Positions 54,338 to 63,834 of a stretch of 64,000 bases of DNA are shown one piece after another. Origin of the DNA: Rhodospirillales bacterium (GTDB lineage: Bacteria; Pseudomonadota; Alphaproteobacteria; Rhodospirillales; Casp-alpha2). The stretch is from NCBI GenBank assembly GCA_021775095.1, contig JAJFII010000017.1, positions 1 through 64,000 of the forward strand. The letters run 5' to 3'. Each line of letters starts with the position of its first letter. The stretch's first letter is position 1. Both the position numbers and the translations under genes were made by a program. The notes under the pieces were generated by a model, which worked only from the letters and a program-made list of their open reading frames with translations, had not been told where the DNA came from and did no database searches.

Positions 54338-55600
54338 CTATTCGGCAGCTTTTGCGGCGGCTCCGGAGCCCGGCATTTGCCGTGGCAAGGTGCTCACGGT
54401 AACAAGAATAACTGCCGCCGCCCCGGCCAGGATGCGAAACAGGGTATCAAATCCCCAGTTTAGATAGACATAGGAGATCAACGGCAGGGCGACGGCCAAA
54501 ACAGAAAAACTGACAACGTAACGGATGCCATAAATCCGTGCCCGATTGGTGCCGCTGGCGGTCTTGGCGATCATATAATCGTTAATGGGTATTTGCCCGA
54601 AAGCGCCGAGCATAAATCCCAGGGCAACCGCCAGGGCTAACCCATCCCTTAAGCCGGGCATCAACAAAAAAAACAAAATCTGCAGGGCCGCAACGGCCAT
54701 AAACACCTTGCGCGGGCCAAAGGCGTCGAGACTGCGGCCGACAATCAACTGGGCGATCGAGGCAACGGCAAAAACCGTAAACGCCATAAAGCCGATCATC
54801 GTCGCCACGTCGCCCTCGCCGGATCCGATCAGGCGCGCGACACCTCGGGACATCTCGAAGGCGAGATTTTGCAGGCGTTCGTCGAATATTTTTGGCAACG
54901 CAAAGGTCGTTGACTGGAAGATCACGGACGAAACCGCGGTTGTCAGAAAGACAATGACCGCAACCCGAATGATCATCGCCCGCTGCGCCGCCGAGACATC
55001 TCCGGCAGCCTGCGGGGCCACCGATCCGGCACCCTTGTGGTCGTCGTGGATGGTTCGCCAGCGCACAGCCAGATAGATCAGACCAACGGCAATGGATACC
55101 ACACCTGGCAAAATAAACGCCATCCGCCATCCGCCATTGTCAATCAGGTATCCGGTGATCAGGGCGGCGCAGGCCACACCCAAATTACCCCAGACACCAT
55201 TGCTGGCGATGCGCATTCCCGTGTCGCGCCACTTCAAGGTCACAAGGGCCAGCCCAACCGGATGATAAATCGCGGCAAAAATACCGATGACAAAAAGACG
55301 CACACCCATCTGCAGCGGTGTCTCGGCAAAACCGGCGACTATTGCAGCAAGGCCGATGCCGATAAAAAACACGCACATCATGCCGTCCCGGCTCCATTTA
55401 TCGGCCAGCCAGCCGGCCGGCAAGGAAAACAAACCAAAGGCAAAAAACCCGGGCGTCGCATAGACCAGGAGCTCCGCATAACCAACACCCCATTCGCGGC
55501 TCAGTGCCAGGGCGGCAACCGTGGCAAACACCAGCGTGAACAGGTGGTCAAGAAAGTGCCCGATGTTAAGAAGCAAAAAATAAAACGAGTCTCGGTTCAT
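54338..55600 (-). CDS. Major facilitator superfamily transporter
   Basis: About 420 residues with twelve predicted membrane helices. GWLADKWSRDGMM after helix 2 is the MFS loop 2-3 signature, and GRSLDAFGPRKV is its repeat in the second half. ATG 55600 is preferred because the upstream 28 codons are charged and would precede the first helix (FYFLLLNIGHFLDHLFTLVF). Divergent from the AraC gene, which probably controls it. Substrate unknown; the length and loops fit fosmidomycin-resistance-like exporters only loosely. Confidence 0.88.
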   Translation of the reverse strand: MNRDSFYFLLLNIGHFLDHLFTLVFATVAALALSREWGVGYAELLVYATPGFFAFGLFSLPAGWLADKWSRDGMMCVFFIGIGLAAIVAGFAETPLQMGVRLFVIGIFAAIYHPVGLALVTLKWRDTGMRIASNGVWGNLGVACAALITGYLIDNGGWRMAFILPGVVSIAVGLIYLAVRWRTIHDDHKGAGSVAPQAAGDVSAAQRAMIIRVAVIVFLTTAVSSVIFQSTTFALPKIFDERLQNLAFEMSRGVARLIGSGEGDVATMIGFMAFTVFAVASIAQLIVGRSLDAFGPRKVFMAVAALQILFFLLMPGLRDGLALAVALGFMLGAFGQIPINDYMIAKTASGTNRARIYGIRYVVSFSVLAVALPLISYVYLNWGFDTLFRILAGAAAVILVTVSTLPRQMPGSGAAAKAAE

Positions 55601-55767
55601 GGCCTGCGGTTCCCCAAAGAACTTTTGAAAATTGTCGTTCGTTGTCGACCGGCGGCGGCGGGCCGGGGCGATACAATCGGGCATTTATACACTTGTCTGA
55701 TTATCTATGTCATGCCAATGTTTAGCGATTTTCTGCCAAACCAATTGGAACCCGCTGAGGCAATCAT

Positions 55768-56553
55768 ATGACACAGCCGTCCCGACGCAGCACAAACGCC
55801 CGACATTTTCAGGGGTTGGCCCAATCCATCGGTGTCATGGCCAAAAGTTTTGACGACGGATTTGTCATCGCTCAGCATGATCACGAACGCGATCAACTAC
55901 TTTATGCAAAATCCGGCATCATGCGGTTGCGTACCGATCATCAGGCCTGGATCGTGCCACCGGATGTCGCCGTATACATCCCCGCCGGAATCGGCCACTC
56001 GGTCAGCATGCAGGGTTCCGTCGACATGAGAACCCTTTATATTGACGCCACCAAAATCCAAAAACCGGCCCAGACGTTGAGTGTGGTCGCCATTTCCGGA
56101 TTGTTGCGCGCACTTATTCTGGCGCTCAGTGAAGAGCCCGTTGACTATGACATAAAAGGGCGCGGCGGGCTCATGGCGCAACTGATTGAAATGGAAATAA
56201 ACAACGCGCCCGATCTGTCGCTCAACATTCCCTTGCCGAAGGACGCCCGTCTGCAAAGGGTTTGTGGGGCCCTGCTTGCTGATCCGGCCGACCGCCGTAC
56301 CCTTGACGGCTGGTCCCATGTTGCCGGTGCCTCGACCCGGACCCTGGCCCGGTTGTTCGAGCTCGATCTTGGCATGAGTTTTAGCCACTGGCGCCGTCGT
56401 GTGCGCTTCCATAGCGCCCTGGAAGCCCTGGCCCGGGGCACCGCCGTTGCCATCGTCGCTGGCCGCCATGGTTATCGGAGCACCAGTGCCTTTTCCGCCG
56501 CCTTTCGCTCGGAAATGGGAGCATCGCCGTCGCGGATCAGCGCCGAGCCCTGA
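55768..56553 (+). CDS. AraC-family transcriptional regulator
   Basis: 261 residues. An N-terminal cupin-type sensing domain (HDHERDQLLYAKSG, VAVYIPAGIGHSV) is followed by the C-terminal double helix-turn-helix (GASTRTLARLFELDLGMSFS, HGYRSTSAFSAAFRSEMG). Divergently placed against the MFS gene by about 170 bases, it likely activates or represses that transporter. Confidence 0.92.
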   Translation: MTQPSRRSTNARHFQGLAQSIGVMAKSFDDGFVIAQHDHERDQLLYAKSGIMRLRTDHQAWIVPPDVAVYIPAGIGHSVSMQGSVDMRTLYIDATKIQKPAQTLSVVAISGLLRALILALSEEPVDYDIKGRGGLMAQLIEMEINNAPDLSLNIPLPKDARLQRVCGALLADPADRRTLDGWSHVAGASTRTLARLFELDLGMSFSHWRRRVRFHSALEALARGTAVAIVAGRHGYRSTSAFSAAFRSEMGASPSRISAEP

Positions 56554-56643
56554 AAAATCTCGGGTTTGTTTTAGCGCCGATAAATTCCTGCCGGCGTCGC
56601 TTTCCAAATATCGGGTTTTTCAGCCCCTTATATCCCTGCCGCC

Positions 56644-58395
56644 CTAAGCCAAACCGTTAAAATCATCCAGCAACATACGAATGCGACCGGAATCCACCTG
56701 GTCCATGATCAGATTTGCCCGATTGGACGCGGCGACGGCGTCCATTTCCCGTATCCGTTGTTTGACCCGGGGAATGTTTGACGGCGACATGGAGAATTCC
56801 CTGAGACCCAGACCGGCCAGAATAACCGTCAGGTTCGGGTCGCCGGCCATTTCACCGCAAATGCTAATGGGAATCCGGGCTTTCATGGCGGCACCCGTGG
56901 TAAATTGAATTAACCGGAGAACCGCCGGATGGAGGGGATCAAAAAGCCCCGCCACATGTTCATTGGCCCGGTCGACGGCCAGAGTATACATGGTCAGGTC
57001 ATTCGATCCGATGGCCAGAAAATCGCTAACCTGAGCCAGGGCGTCGGCCGCAAGTGCGGCACCCGGCACTTCAATCATGGTGCCCAGCGCCGGCAGCTGC
57101 GGCGGTATTTTTACCCGTCGGCGTTTTAACTGGGCAGCCGCTTTGACGAGGATTTTACGGGCCCGCAGGACCTCGTTGACTGTGGTGACCATGGGCAATA
57201 AAATACGTACCGGCCCATAGTTTGCGGCCCGCAACATGGCCCGAAACTGGGTTTCCAGAAGCTCCGGTTTTAACAAGGACAAACGAATTCCCCGCAACCC
57301 CAGGGCGGTTGTCACACTGTCATCCATTTCTCCGACCACCGCGTCGGCGGCTTTATCGGCACCCACATCCAGGGTGCGGATCGTCACCGGATGCCCATTC
57401 ATGCCCTCGACGATTTGCCGCATGATCCCAAACTGCTCGTCTTCTGTTGGTACCGTTGGCCGGTTCATGAACATAAATTCGCTGCGCATGAGACCGACCC
57501 CCTCGGCGGCGACCTGGCCGATCATCTTCATCTCAATGGGCAATTCAATATTGGCCTGCAATTTGAACGTCGTGCCATCGCGGCTGATCGCCGGCTGCGT
57601 CTTTAACCGGGCCAGCCGTTTGGTGGTTTTTTCAAGCTCCGCACGGCGGCGTCCCAGGCGTTTCAGGGTGTCGCTGTTGGGGTTAACCACGATCAGTCCG
57701 GCCGAACCGTCAATGATCACCGGATCACCGGTTCGGATCCCGTCCATTAACGCCGCAGCACCCAACACACTGGGAATGCCCAGTGCGCGGGCGACAATCG
57801 CCGTGTGACCTTCGGCCCCACCCAACAAGGTACCAACGCCGCAGACCGTCGACGGATCCAACTGGGCCATGTCCGCCGGGCTTAGGTTTTCAGCAATGAC
57901 GATGCTGCCTTTGGGCAGGACGCTCAGGGGCCGCAGAGGATGTTTGCCGAGGTTTAATAAAATTCGATTGCCGACTTCACGAATGTCATCCAATCGGGCC
58001 GCAATATAGGAATCATCCATCGCCTGGAAGGCTCCCGATATTTCCGCAATTTCCAATTGCACGGCAGCTTCGGCGTTGATTTTCTGTGCCCCGATGCGTT
58101 TTTCTGCGCCGCGCACCAGACGCGAGCCATCGAGCATTAGTAAATAGGCATCGAGCAAAGCCCAAAGCTCGTCGCCCGCTTCGTTGGCCATTTCCTTGGC
58201 CCGGCTTTGCAACCGGCGGACCTGGCGTTGGGCCAAGCGGACCGCCCGCGTCAGGCGATTTTCTTCGGTTTTGATATCTTTTTTGCGGATTTCGTACTCG
58301 GGAATATCAACGACACCGGTTTCGCGCACATGGGCGATGCCGGATGAAATGCCCGGTGAAACACCCAAACCTTTAAATCGCTTTTCTATTCCCAC
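56644..58395 (-). CDS. ptsI: PTS enzyme I (phosphoenolpyruvate-protein phosphotransferase)
   Basis: 583 residues, the size of classic enzyme I and without the GAF domain of PtsP. Phosphorylated His197 sits in LGGAEGHTAIVARALGIP, the PEP-binding part shows GLMRSEFMFMNRPTVPTEDEQ, and ISICGEMAGDP holds the active-site cysteine. GTG start. It accepts phosphate from PEP and passes it to HPr (next gene upstream). With no sugar permease nearby, the chain should be regulatory. Confidence 0.95.
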   Translation of the reverse strand: MGIEKRFKGLGVSPGISSGIAHVRETGVVDIPEYEIRKKDIKTEENRLTRAVRLAQRQVRRLQSRAKEMANEAGDELWALLDAYLLMLDGSRLVRGAEKRIGAQKINAEAAVQLEIAEISGAFQAMDDSYIAARLDDIREVGNRILLNLGKHPLRPLSVLPKGSIVIAENLSPADMAQLDPSTVCGVGTLLGGAEGHTAIVARALGIPSVLGAAALMDGIRTGDPVIIDGSAGLIVVNPNSDTLKRLGRRRAELEKTTKRLARLKTQPAISRDGTTFKLQANIELPIEMKMIGQVAAEGVGLMRSEFMFMNRPTVPTEDEQFGIMRQIVEGMNGHPVTIRTLDVGADKAADAVVGEMDDSVTTALGLRGIRLSLLKPELLETQFRAMLRAANYGPVRILLPMVTTVNEVLRARKILVKAAAQLKRRRVKIPPQLPALGTMIEVPGAALAADALAQVSDFLAIGSNDLTMYTLAVDRANEHVAGLFDPLHPAVLRLIQFTTGAAMKARIPISICGEMAGDPNLTVILAGLGLREFSMSPSNIPRVKQRIREMDAVAASNRANLIMDQVDSGRIRMLLDDFNGLA

Positions 58396-58439
58396 GCTAC
58401 CCCAGTTCCGGACAGGACGTTTTTAAACCGCCGTTGACC

Positions 58440-58718
58440 CTATTCTTCGTCAAATTTGCGTTCAATCAATTCGCAGATCGCGGCCATGGCCTGGTCGGCG
58501 TCTTCGCCGGTGATATTCACTTCAATTTCACATCCCATGGCCGCAGCCAGCATCATCAACCCCATAATAGACCGCCCCGATACGGTTTGCCCGCCGCGGC
58601 TCACTTGAACGTCGGCCTTAAAGCCAGAAGACGTTTGCGCAAACTTTGCCGCCGCACGGGCATGCAGACCCCGTTGGTTGACAATTTTGATCGCCCGCTG
58701 ATGAGCTTGTTCTGCCAC
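58440..58718 (-). CDS. ptsH: HPr phosphocarrier protein
   Basis: 92 residues. His19 in NQRGLHARAAAKF takes phosphate from enzyme I. Ser51 in GRSIMGLMML is the regulatory serine for HPr kinase, whose gene is in the same operon. The GTG start shares a base with the EIIA stop (TAGTG). Confidence 0.95.
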   Translation of the reverse strand: MAEQAHQRAIKIVNQRGLHARAAAKFAQTSSGFKADVQVSRGGQTVSGRSIMGLMMLAAAMGCEIEVNITGEDADQAMAAICELIERKFDEE

Positions 58719-59122
58719 TAAGACCCCTGGGCCAACAGTTGCGACGCAATATTAATATACTTTCGCCCGGCTTCCTGGGCACTGATGATGGCCTGGGAAA
58801 GCGGTTCTTTTTCGCGCACCGAGGCCAGCTTGATCAACATCGGCAGATTAACCCCGGCAATCACCTCTACTTTGGCTTTATCCATGATCGAGATGGCCAG
58901 ATTAGATGGCGTTCCACCGAACATATCGGTCAACAGAACGGCACCATCACCGACGTCGGCTTTGATGGCACAATCAAGAATTTCACTGCGCCTGACTTCC
59001 ATATCGTCATCAGGACCGATACAAATGGCCGTCACATTGCTTTGCGGTCCGACAACATGTTCCAGGGCAGAGATCATCTCCTCTGCCAGGCGGCCGTGGG
59101 TAACCAGCACCAATCCGATCAT
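58718..59122 (-). CDS. PTS EIIA component, mannose family
   Basis: 134 residues from ATG 59122 with AAGGA upstream. VLVTHGRLAEEM has the phosphorylated His9, and VLLTDMFGGTPSNLA is the family core. It is the terminal phosphate acceptor of the EI-HPr chain and, in alphaproteobacteria, is thought to signal to other regulators rather than transport sugar. Confidence 0.93.
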   Translation of the reverse strand: MIGLVLVTHGRLAEEMISALEHVVGPQSNVTAICIGPDDDMEVRRSEILDCAIKADVGDGAVLLTDMFGGTPSNLAISIMDKAKVEVIAGVNLPMLIKLASVREKEPLSQAIISAQEAGRKYINIASQLLAQGS

Positions 59123-59186
59123 TTTTTCAGATCCTTCAAGATATGTTTCACTACAGCCCTCACTTCCCTCGAAACCGATATTGGAC

Positions 59187-60074
59187 TCAACCCCCTGGTT
59201 TGTCCAAGTCCCGATGTTTGACCTGAACGGAATAATGGTCTCCGGCCACATATTCAGCCAGACGCTCAACGGTAAAAACAGAGCGATGTTTGCCGCCCGT
59301 GCAGCCAATTGCAATGGTTAAATAACTTTTTCCTTCTTGGCTGTATCTGCCGAGTAAAAATCGCAGCATCGCCGTCAAATGCTCAAAAAACGGCTCGAAT
59401 CCGGGATCGGTCATTATGTGATCGGCTACTGCCTGATCCTTGCCGGTCAGCGGACGCAGCTTCAGGTCATAGTAGGGGTTTTTGAGAAACCGCACATCAA
59501 AGACCAGATCCGCATCCCGCGGCAGCCCGTTCTTAAACCCGAACGAGGAAATAAACACCGATAAACCGCCCGAGTGTTCAATGCCAAATTCACCTTCGAG
59601 GGTCCGCTTGAGATCGCCCAGGGCCATATCCGAGGTATCGATGAGGACCGTCGCGCGATCACGCAACAGGGAAATCTGTTGCCGTTCCTGGCGAATCCCG
59701 TCGGAAACGGGTCGGTCCACAGCCAGCGGATGGCGGCGCCGGGTTTCTTCGTAACGGCGCACCAGAATTTCGTCATCACAATCGACGAATAACATTTCAA
59801 TATTTGCCCCCTGGCGCCCTGTCATTCCGGCAATTTTCTTGAGCACTGCCTGGGCGTTAAAATCGCGGGTGCGGATGTCTATGCCAATGGCCGTATTTTC
59901 CTGAAAATCTCCGGGGCTGACCAAACGGTGCAAAAGCGATATGGGCACATTGTCGATGGCTTCGTAACCGATATCTTCCAGGGCTTTTAAAGCCGAGCTT
60001 TTGCCCGCACCGGATATGCCTGTCACGAGAATCAGTTTGGGAACATTCAGGGTTTGGTTTGTCGTATCAGTCAT
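59187..60074 (-). CDS. rapZ: RNase adapter RapZ / nucleotide-binding protein
   Basis: 295 residues. Walker A in LVTGISGAGKSSALKALED, Walker B-like LFVDCDDEILVRRY, and the C-terminal domain with IGCTGGKHRSVF. The family controls small RNA stability or nucleotide signals and is often encoded with PTS genes. ATG 60074 overlaps the hprK end by eight bases. Confidence 0.94.
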   Translation of the reverse strand: MTDTTNQTLNVPKLILVTGISGAGKSSALKALEDIGYEAIDNVPISLLHRLVSPGDFQENTAIGIDIRTRDFNAQAVLKKIAGMTGRQGANIEMLFVDCDDEILVRRYEETRRRHPLAVDRPVSDGIRQERQQISLLRDRATVLIDTSDMALGDLKRTLEGEFGIEHSGGLSVFISSFGFKNGLPRDADLVFDVRFLKNPYYDLKLRPLTGKDQAVADHIMTDPGFEPFFEHLTAMLRFLLGRYSQEGKSYLTIAIGCTGGKHRSVFTVERLAEYVAGDHYSVQVKHRDLDKPGG

Positions 60075-60516
60075 CGGTTCTGGTAATAGAGCCCGAGACA
60101 AGGCCGCTGACAAGCTCGACTTTAAGGGCCGCCGCTGCGCCCCAGGGGAATACCCGGAAATGCGGCACCTGCACGCCGGCGATGAGCAGCCACTGTGCCG
60201 CCGGCAACCGATCCAGGGTACCGTCCTGATGCAGGTCGATGACAGCGCTCAGGCGCACCCGTTGCAAAAAGTCATATTTCAGAATACCAACGGTCCGCAC
60301 TTCCAGTAATCCCTGCAGAACCTGCGGCGCACTGGCAAAAACAATATCCCCAGCGCGGGCCAAATCGACACGGTCATCGGCAACCAGCCGGGCACCCCGA
60401 TCGATCAGCCGCAGGGCCAGGTCCGATTTGCCACTTGCCGAGGGCCCGCGCAATAAAAGCCCGCTTTCGTCAATACAAACGCAGCTCCCGTGAACCTGTT
60501 CGCTCACTTTGTTCAT
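60067..60516 (-). CDS. hprK: HPr kinase/phosphorylase, short alphaproteobacterial form
   Basis: 149 residues, only the catalytic domain; the Gram-positive enzyme has about 310. Walker A is LLRGPSASGKSDLALRLI, and LVADDRVDL is the next motif. It phosphorylates the regulatory serine of HPr. Its ATG overlaps the chvG stop (ATGA). Confidence 0.93.
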   Translation of the reverse strand: MNKVSEQVHGSCVCIDESGLLLRGPSASGKSDLALRLIDRGARLVADDRVDLARAGDIVFASAPQVLQGLLEVRTVGILKYDFLQRVRLSAVIDLHQDGTLDRLPAAQWLLIAGVQVPHFRVFPWGAAAALKVELVSGLVSGSITRTDD

Positions 60517-62156
60517 CCCCTGGATTTGCCGGTGGCCGACGGCAACCGTACGGTAAACCGCGCACCCATAACGCGGCCCTTCAGGTCGGTCCGATTGGCG
60601 GCGGTTAGGGACCCCTCGTGGGCACTGACAATCTGTTGGGAAATGTTTAAACCGAGGCCGGAGTGGGTACCGAATTTTTCAGATTGCGGCCGTTCCGTGT
60701 AAAACCGGTCAAAAATTTTCTGTTCCAGGCCGTCAGGTATGCCAGGGCCATCGTCATCCACCTGGATGCAGATCTCGGATCCGTCCTGAAATAAGCTCAA
60801 CAGAATATCCCCGCTTTCAGGGCTGAAGGAAATGGCGTTGGTTATCAGGTTTTGGAAAACCTGGGCCAGTCGCCCATCCATGCCCGAAACCACCAAAGGC
60901 TGGGTGCCACCATCGGTTCGCACCAGTTCAATCCGCGGGCCATTTTCCTTGTGATTGTTATGCATGTCGGCAAGGGTCGCCAGCATCGCCGCCATATCCA
61001 CCAGATCAAACTGGGTCCGGGACAGTTCCGCATCAAGGCGCGAGGCATCGGAGATATCACTGATTAAGCGGTCCAACCGAACGACATCTTCCTGGATAAT
61101 GGTCATCAGTTTTTGTTGTTGTTCCGGGTCTTTGAGGCGGGCGGCGGTCTCGACCGCACTGCGCAATGAGGTCAGCGGGTTCTTTATTTCATGGGCGACG
61201 TCTGCGGCAAACCGTTCCGTCGCGTCCATCCGCGCCCACAGGGCTTCCGTCATTTCGCGCATGGTTTCAGCCAGTTCACCGATTTCATCCCGGCGGCCGG
61301 ACATGTCGGGAATTTTGTGTTGACGGCCGAAGTCATGGCGCACCCGGTCAGCCGCCGCCGCAAGGCGTTTCAGGGGCCGGGCGATGGTTCCCGACAGATA
61401 TATCGACAACAGAACGGTTATGGCAATGGCCACCACAAAAACCTGCAGGATTTTGCGCCGGATTTCATAGAGCGCCGTATCGATCACCCGTGACCCCTTG
61501 GTCAACATCAAAGTTGCCAACACCTGTTTGTAGCGCTGCACGGGAACCGCCACACTCAGGACCAGGCCATCTTTATCGCTGCGCCGGACCGCTTTGACAT
61601 AATCGCCGGCGAGCGCCGCCATGGCTTCCGGGTAGTCGGTGACCCGCTGCACCGGGTTTTCAATATACAGGGCCAGCTGTCGACGGGCAGTTAGTCGATT
61701 GAGGATAAGATCAAACACATCGAAGGCTTTGCTGAGGGCGCTGTAGGTGCCCTCCGGCGGCGGCAACTCTTCAATTTCAATGGTTTTTCCGGCCCCCGCC
61801 AGGCGCCGCGAATCAGCCGTCAATTCACCGTCCTGACGGAACAGACGGGCCCGGGTCCCGGTGGTTTTGACCAGTCGGCGTACCATCTGTTTGGAAATAT
61901 TGGAAACCCGGTAATGACCGGACGGGGTTTCGGCAACCGCGCCTTCGCTCAAGGCCACGGCAAACATCTCGGCCTGGGTGGCCAGGGCTGACAATTCCGC
62001 CTGGATCAGGTTGTCTTTATATTCGTCCAGGTAAAGGATACCGGCGACCAGGATGGCAAGGGCGAGAACGTTGACTGCAAGAATGCGCCGGGTAATCGGC
62101 GAAATGAATCCGATTCCGGTCCGGGTTTTTCGTTTTTCTTCTGCGCCGGCGTTCAT
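60513..62156 (-). CDS. chvG: Sensor histidine kinase ChvG
   Basis: 547 residues. A first membrane helix (ITRRILAVNVLALAILVAGI) and a second (~230-250) flank a large periplasmic domain, followed by HAMP and the kinase core: FAADVAHEIKNPLTSLRSAV, NLITNAISFSP, DDGPGIP and HSGLGLNIS. ChvG/ExoS kinases sense acid and envelope signals, and in the periplasm are held off by ExoR in rhizobia; no exoR is visible here. Follows chvI by eight bases. Confidence 0.93.
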   Translation of the reverse strand: MNAGAEEKRKTRTGIGFISPITRRILAVNVLALAILVAGILYLDEYKDNLIQAELSALATQAEMFAVALSEGAVAETPSGHYRVSNISKQMVRRLVKTTGTRARLFRQDGELTADSRRLAGAGKTIEIEELPPPEGTYSALSKAFDVFDLILNRLTARRQLALYIENPVQRVTDYPEAMAALAGDYVKAVRRSDKDGLVLSVAVPVQRYKQVLATLMLTKGSRVIDTALYEIRRKILQVFVVAIAITVLLSIYLSGTIARPLKRLAAAADRVRHDFGRQHKIPDMSGRRDEIGELAETMREMTEALWARMDATERFAADVAHEIKNPLTSLRSAVETAARLKDPEQQQKLMTIIQEDVVRLDRLISDISDASRLDAELSRTQFDLVDMAAMLATLADMHNNHKENGPRIELVRTDGGTQPLVVSGMDGRLAQVFQNLITNAISFSPESGDILLSLFQDGSEICIQVDDDGPGIPDGLEQKIFDRFYTERPQSEKFGTHSGLGLNISQQIVSAHEGSLTAANRTDLKGRVMGARFTVRLPSATGKSRG

Positions 62157-62164
62157 TTAACCGA

Positions 62165-62857
62165 TCATACCACCGTATAACGGTATCCAATGCCATAAAG
62201 GGTATCAATTCCGGCAAATGCATCGTCAATGGCTTTAAACTTACGGCGCAGGCGTTTGATGTGACTGTCGATGGTCCGGTCATCGACGTAAATATGTTCG
62301 CCATAGGCGGCATCGATAAGCTGGTCGCGGTTTTTCACATGTCCCGGACGGCGGGCCAGGGCTTCGACAATCAAAAACTCGGTCACCGTCAGGTTAATTT
62401 CCTGGCCTTTCCAGGAACACAAATGCCGTGCCGGGTCGAGAACCAGATCGCCCCGGCGCATTATCTCGTCCGACTCATCGTCCTTATTTTGCGCCTCATG
62501 ACGGCGCAATACAGCGCGAATGCGCTCCAGCAGCAGGCGTTGGGAAAAGGGTTTTTTGATATAATCGTCGGCCCCCATGCGCAGACCCATGATTTCGTCG
62601 ACCTCGTCATCTTTCGAGGTCAGGAAAATCACCGGCAGTTTGTCCTTGCGGCGCAGTTCCGTGAGCAGCTCCATGCCGTCCATACGCGGCATTTTAATAT
62701 CCAAAATGGCCAGATCGACGCGTTTTCGCCCGAGCCCGTCGAGGGCTTCTTCGCCGTCGCCATAGGTATCGACCGAATAGCCCTCGTCGATCAGGGCCGC
62801 CGACAGCGACGCCAGAATGTTCTTGTCGTCGTCAACCAGTGCAATGGTGGTGTTCAT
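62165..62857 (-). CDS. chvI: Response regulator ChvI
   Basis: 230 residues, OmpR type. Receiver with acidic residues near position 10, phospho-acceptor Asp53 ([13 protein letters not shown]) and KKPF lysine. The C-terminal winged helix shows [19 protein letters not shown] and [15 protein letters not shown]. First gene of the seven-gene operon. Confidence 0.95.
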   Translation of the reverse strand: MNTTIALVDDDKNILASLSAALIDEGYSVDTYGDGEEALDGLGRKRVDLAILDIKMPRMDGMELLTELRRKDKLPVIFLTSKDDEVDEIMGLRMGADDYIKKPFSQRLLLERIRAVLRRHEAQNKDDESDEIMRRGDLVLDPARHLCSWKGQEINLTVTEFLIVEALARRPGHVKNRDQLIDAAYGEHIYVDDRTIDSHIKRLRRKFKAIDDAFAGIDTLYGIGYRYTVV

Positions 62858-63083
62858 ATAACCATGATCTCCATAAGTCAGCCCATTTTGACCCCTGTTG
62901 CGGGCCCATGCAACCTGTCCTAACCGCCCTTTGTGGCAAAATTATAACGCTATTCGCACAAAACAAACACATTTTGCGACGTTGGAAGCGTTGTGAACAT
63001 TGCACGCGGACTTACAGGTTATTTGAGTTTACTCAACCATGTCTTTATAACTGACACATGTTTAACACGCAGTAGGAGAGTAA

Positions 63084-63188
63084 ATGACATTTGCTAAGAT
63101 TGGACACACCAAACCACCCTACGAATTAAACAAGCGCGCCGAGATCATATTTGGGATCAGATTTATTTTCTATAATCGACAGCCATAG
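63084..63188 (+). pseudogene. Possible truncated 5' end of a gene divergent from chvI
   Basis: ATG 63084 has AGGAG five bases upstream and opens 34 codons (MTFAKIGHTKPPYELNKRAE) that end inside IS110-type DNA. In many alphaproteobacteria pckA occupies this divergent position. The peptide is too short and too unlike known PckA starts to name. The strong ribosome site and abrupt junction suggest a gene cut off by the insertion. Confidence 0.35.
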
Positions 63189-63687
63189 TGCCAATAATCG
63201 ACAATCGCCGCAAATCACAATGGCCCATCTTCGAAGTGTGGCCCAATCGCTCCTTTCCGCCCGACGAGTGCTGTCTTGGTGACAATCCCATCCAGGCAGA
63301 AAAATCTCGACATCGCTTAAAGGTTGTCGGGTCCGGGGCAAAAGTCAATATTGCCGCTGCCGTTATCGGCCCGACACCTGGAATGGTCATAAGGCGTGCT
63401 GCCGTCTTGCCTTTCCGTGAAGCGGCCTTGATTGCTTTCTCCAGAAGATCGATCCGAGATTGCAAATCCGAGATCTGGTCGAGAATCATATTCGCGTCAC
63501 GGATAACGGCTTCCGGCAAGACGTTTGCCTCGTCGGACAGAGCCGCTTGCAATCGCTTCAGATGCACAGCACCCAACGGCGCAATCACGCTTTGCTCGAC
63601 CGCCTCACCCATCATTGCGACATCGTTGACACCGGCAATGAAAGCTGGCGTCTCAAACACCGTAACTGAGCAAACCAGCAGGGACAC
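63163..63687 (-). pseudogene. IS110-family transposase remnant
   Basis: The minus-strand frame carries the C-terminal domain of IS110/IS116/IS902 transposases: helical linker ([15 protein letters not shown]), MTIPGVGPITAAAILTFA, FSAWMGLSPRQHSSGGKERLG and LRRLSIIGTMAV. The N-terminal DEDD nuclease domain is absent and the C-terminus stops short, so it is inactive. Confidence 0.85.
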
Positions 63688-63778
63688 GAAGCGCTGCGAT
63701 CATTGAAGTCTCCGTGCGTAGTGTCCCTTCTTATCTCAGCAGAATAATCAACTATCCAACCCCTCAAAATCAACCTCC

Positions 63779-63834
63779 AGGGGGGGGTCAAAATTGGACG
63801 CCGATGGGGGGGCAAAATTGAATGCCGATTGACA
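63779..63834 (-). mobile_element. IS21-type terminal repeat remnant
   Basis: On the minus strand it begins TGTCAATCGGCATTCAATTT and holds two near-identical ~20-base units (CATTCAATTTTGCCCCC and CGTCCAATTTTGACCCCC separated by ATCGG). This is the end structure of IS21-family elements, which start with TGT and repeat internal binding units. No istA or istB is visible within the window. Confidence 0.55.
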
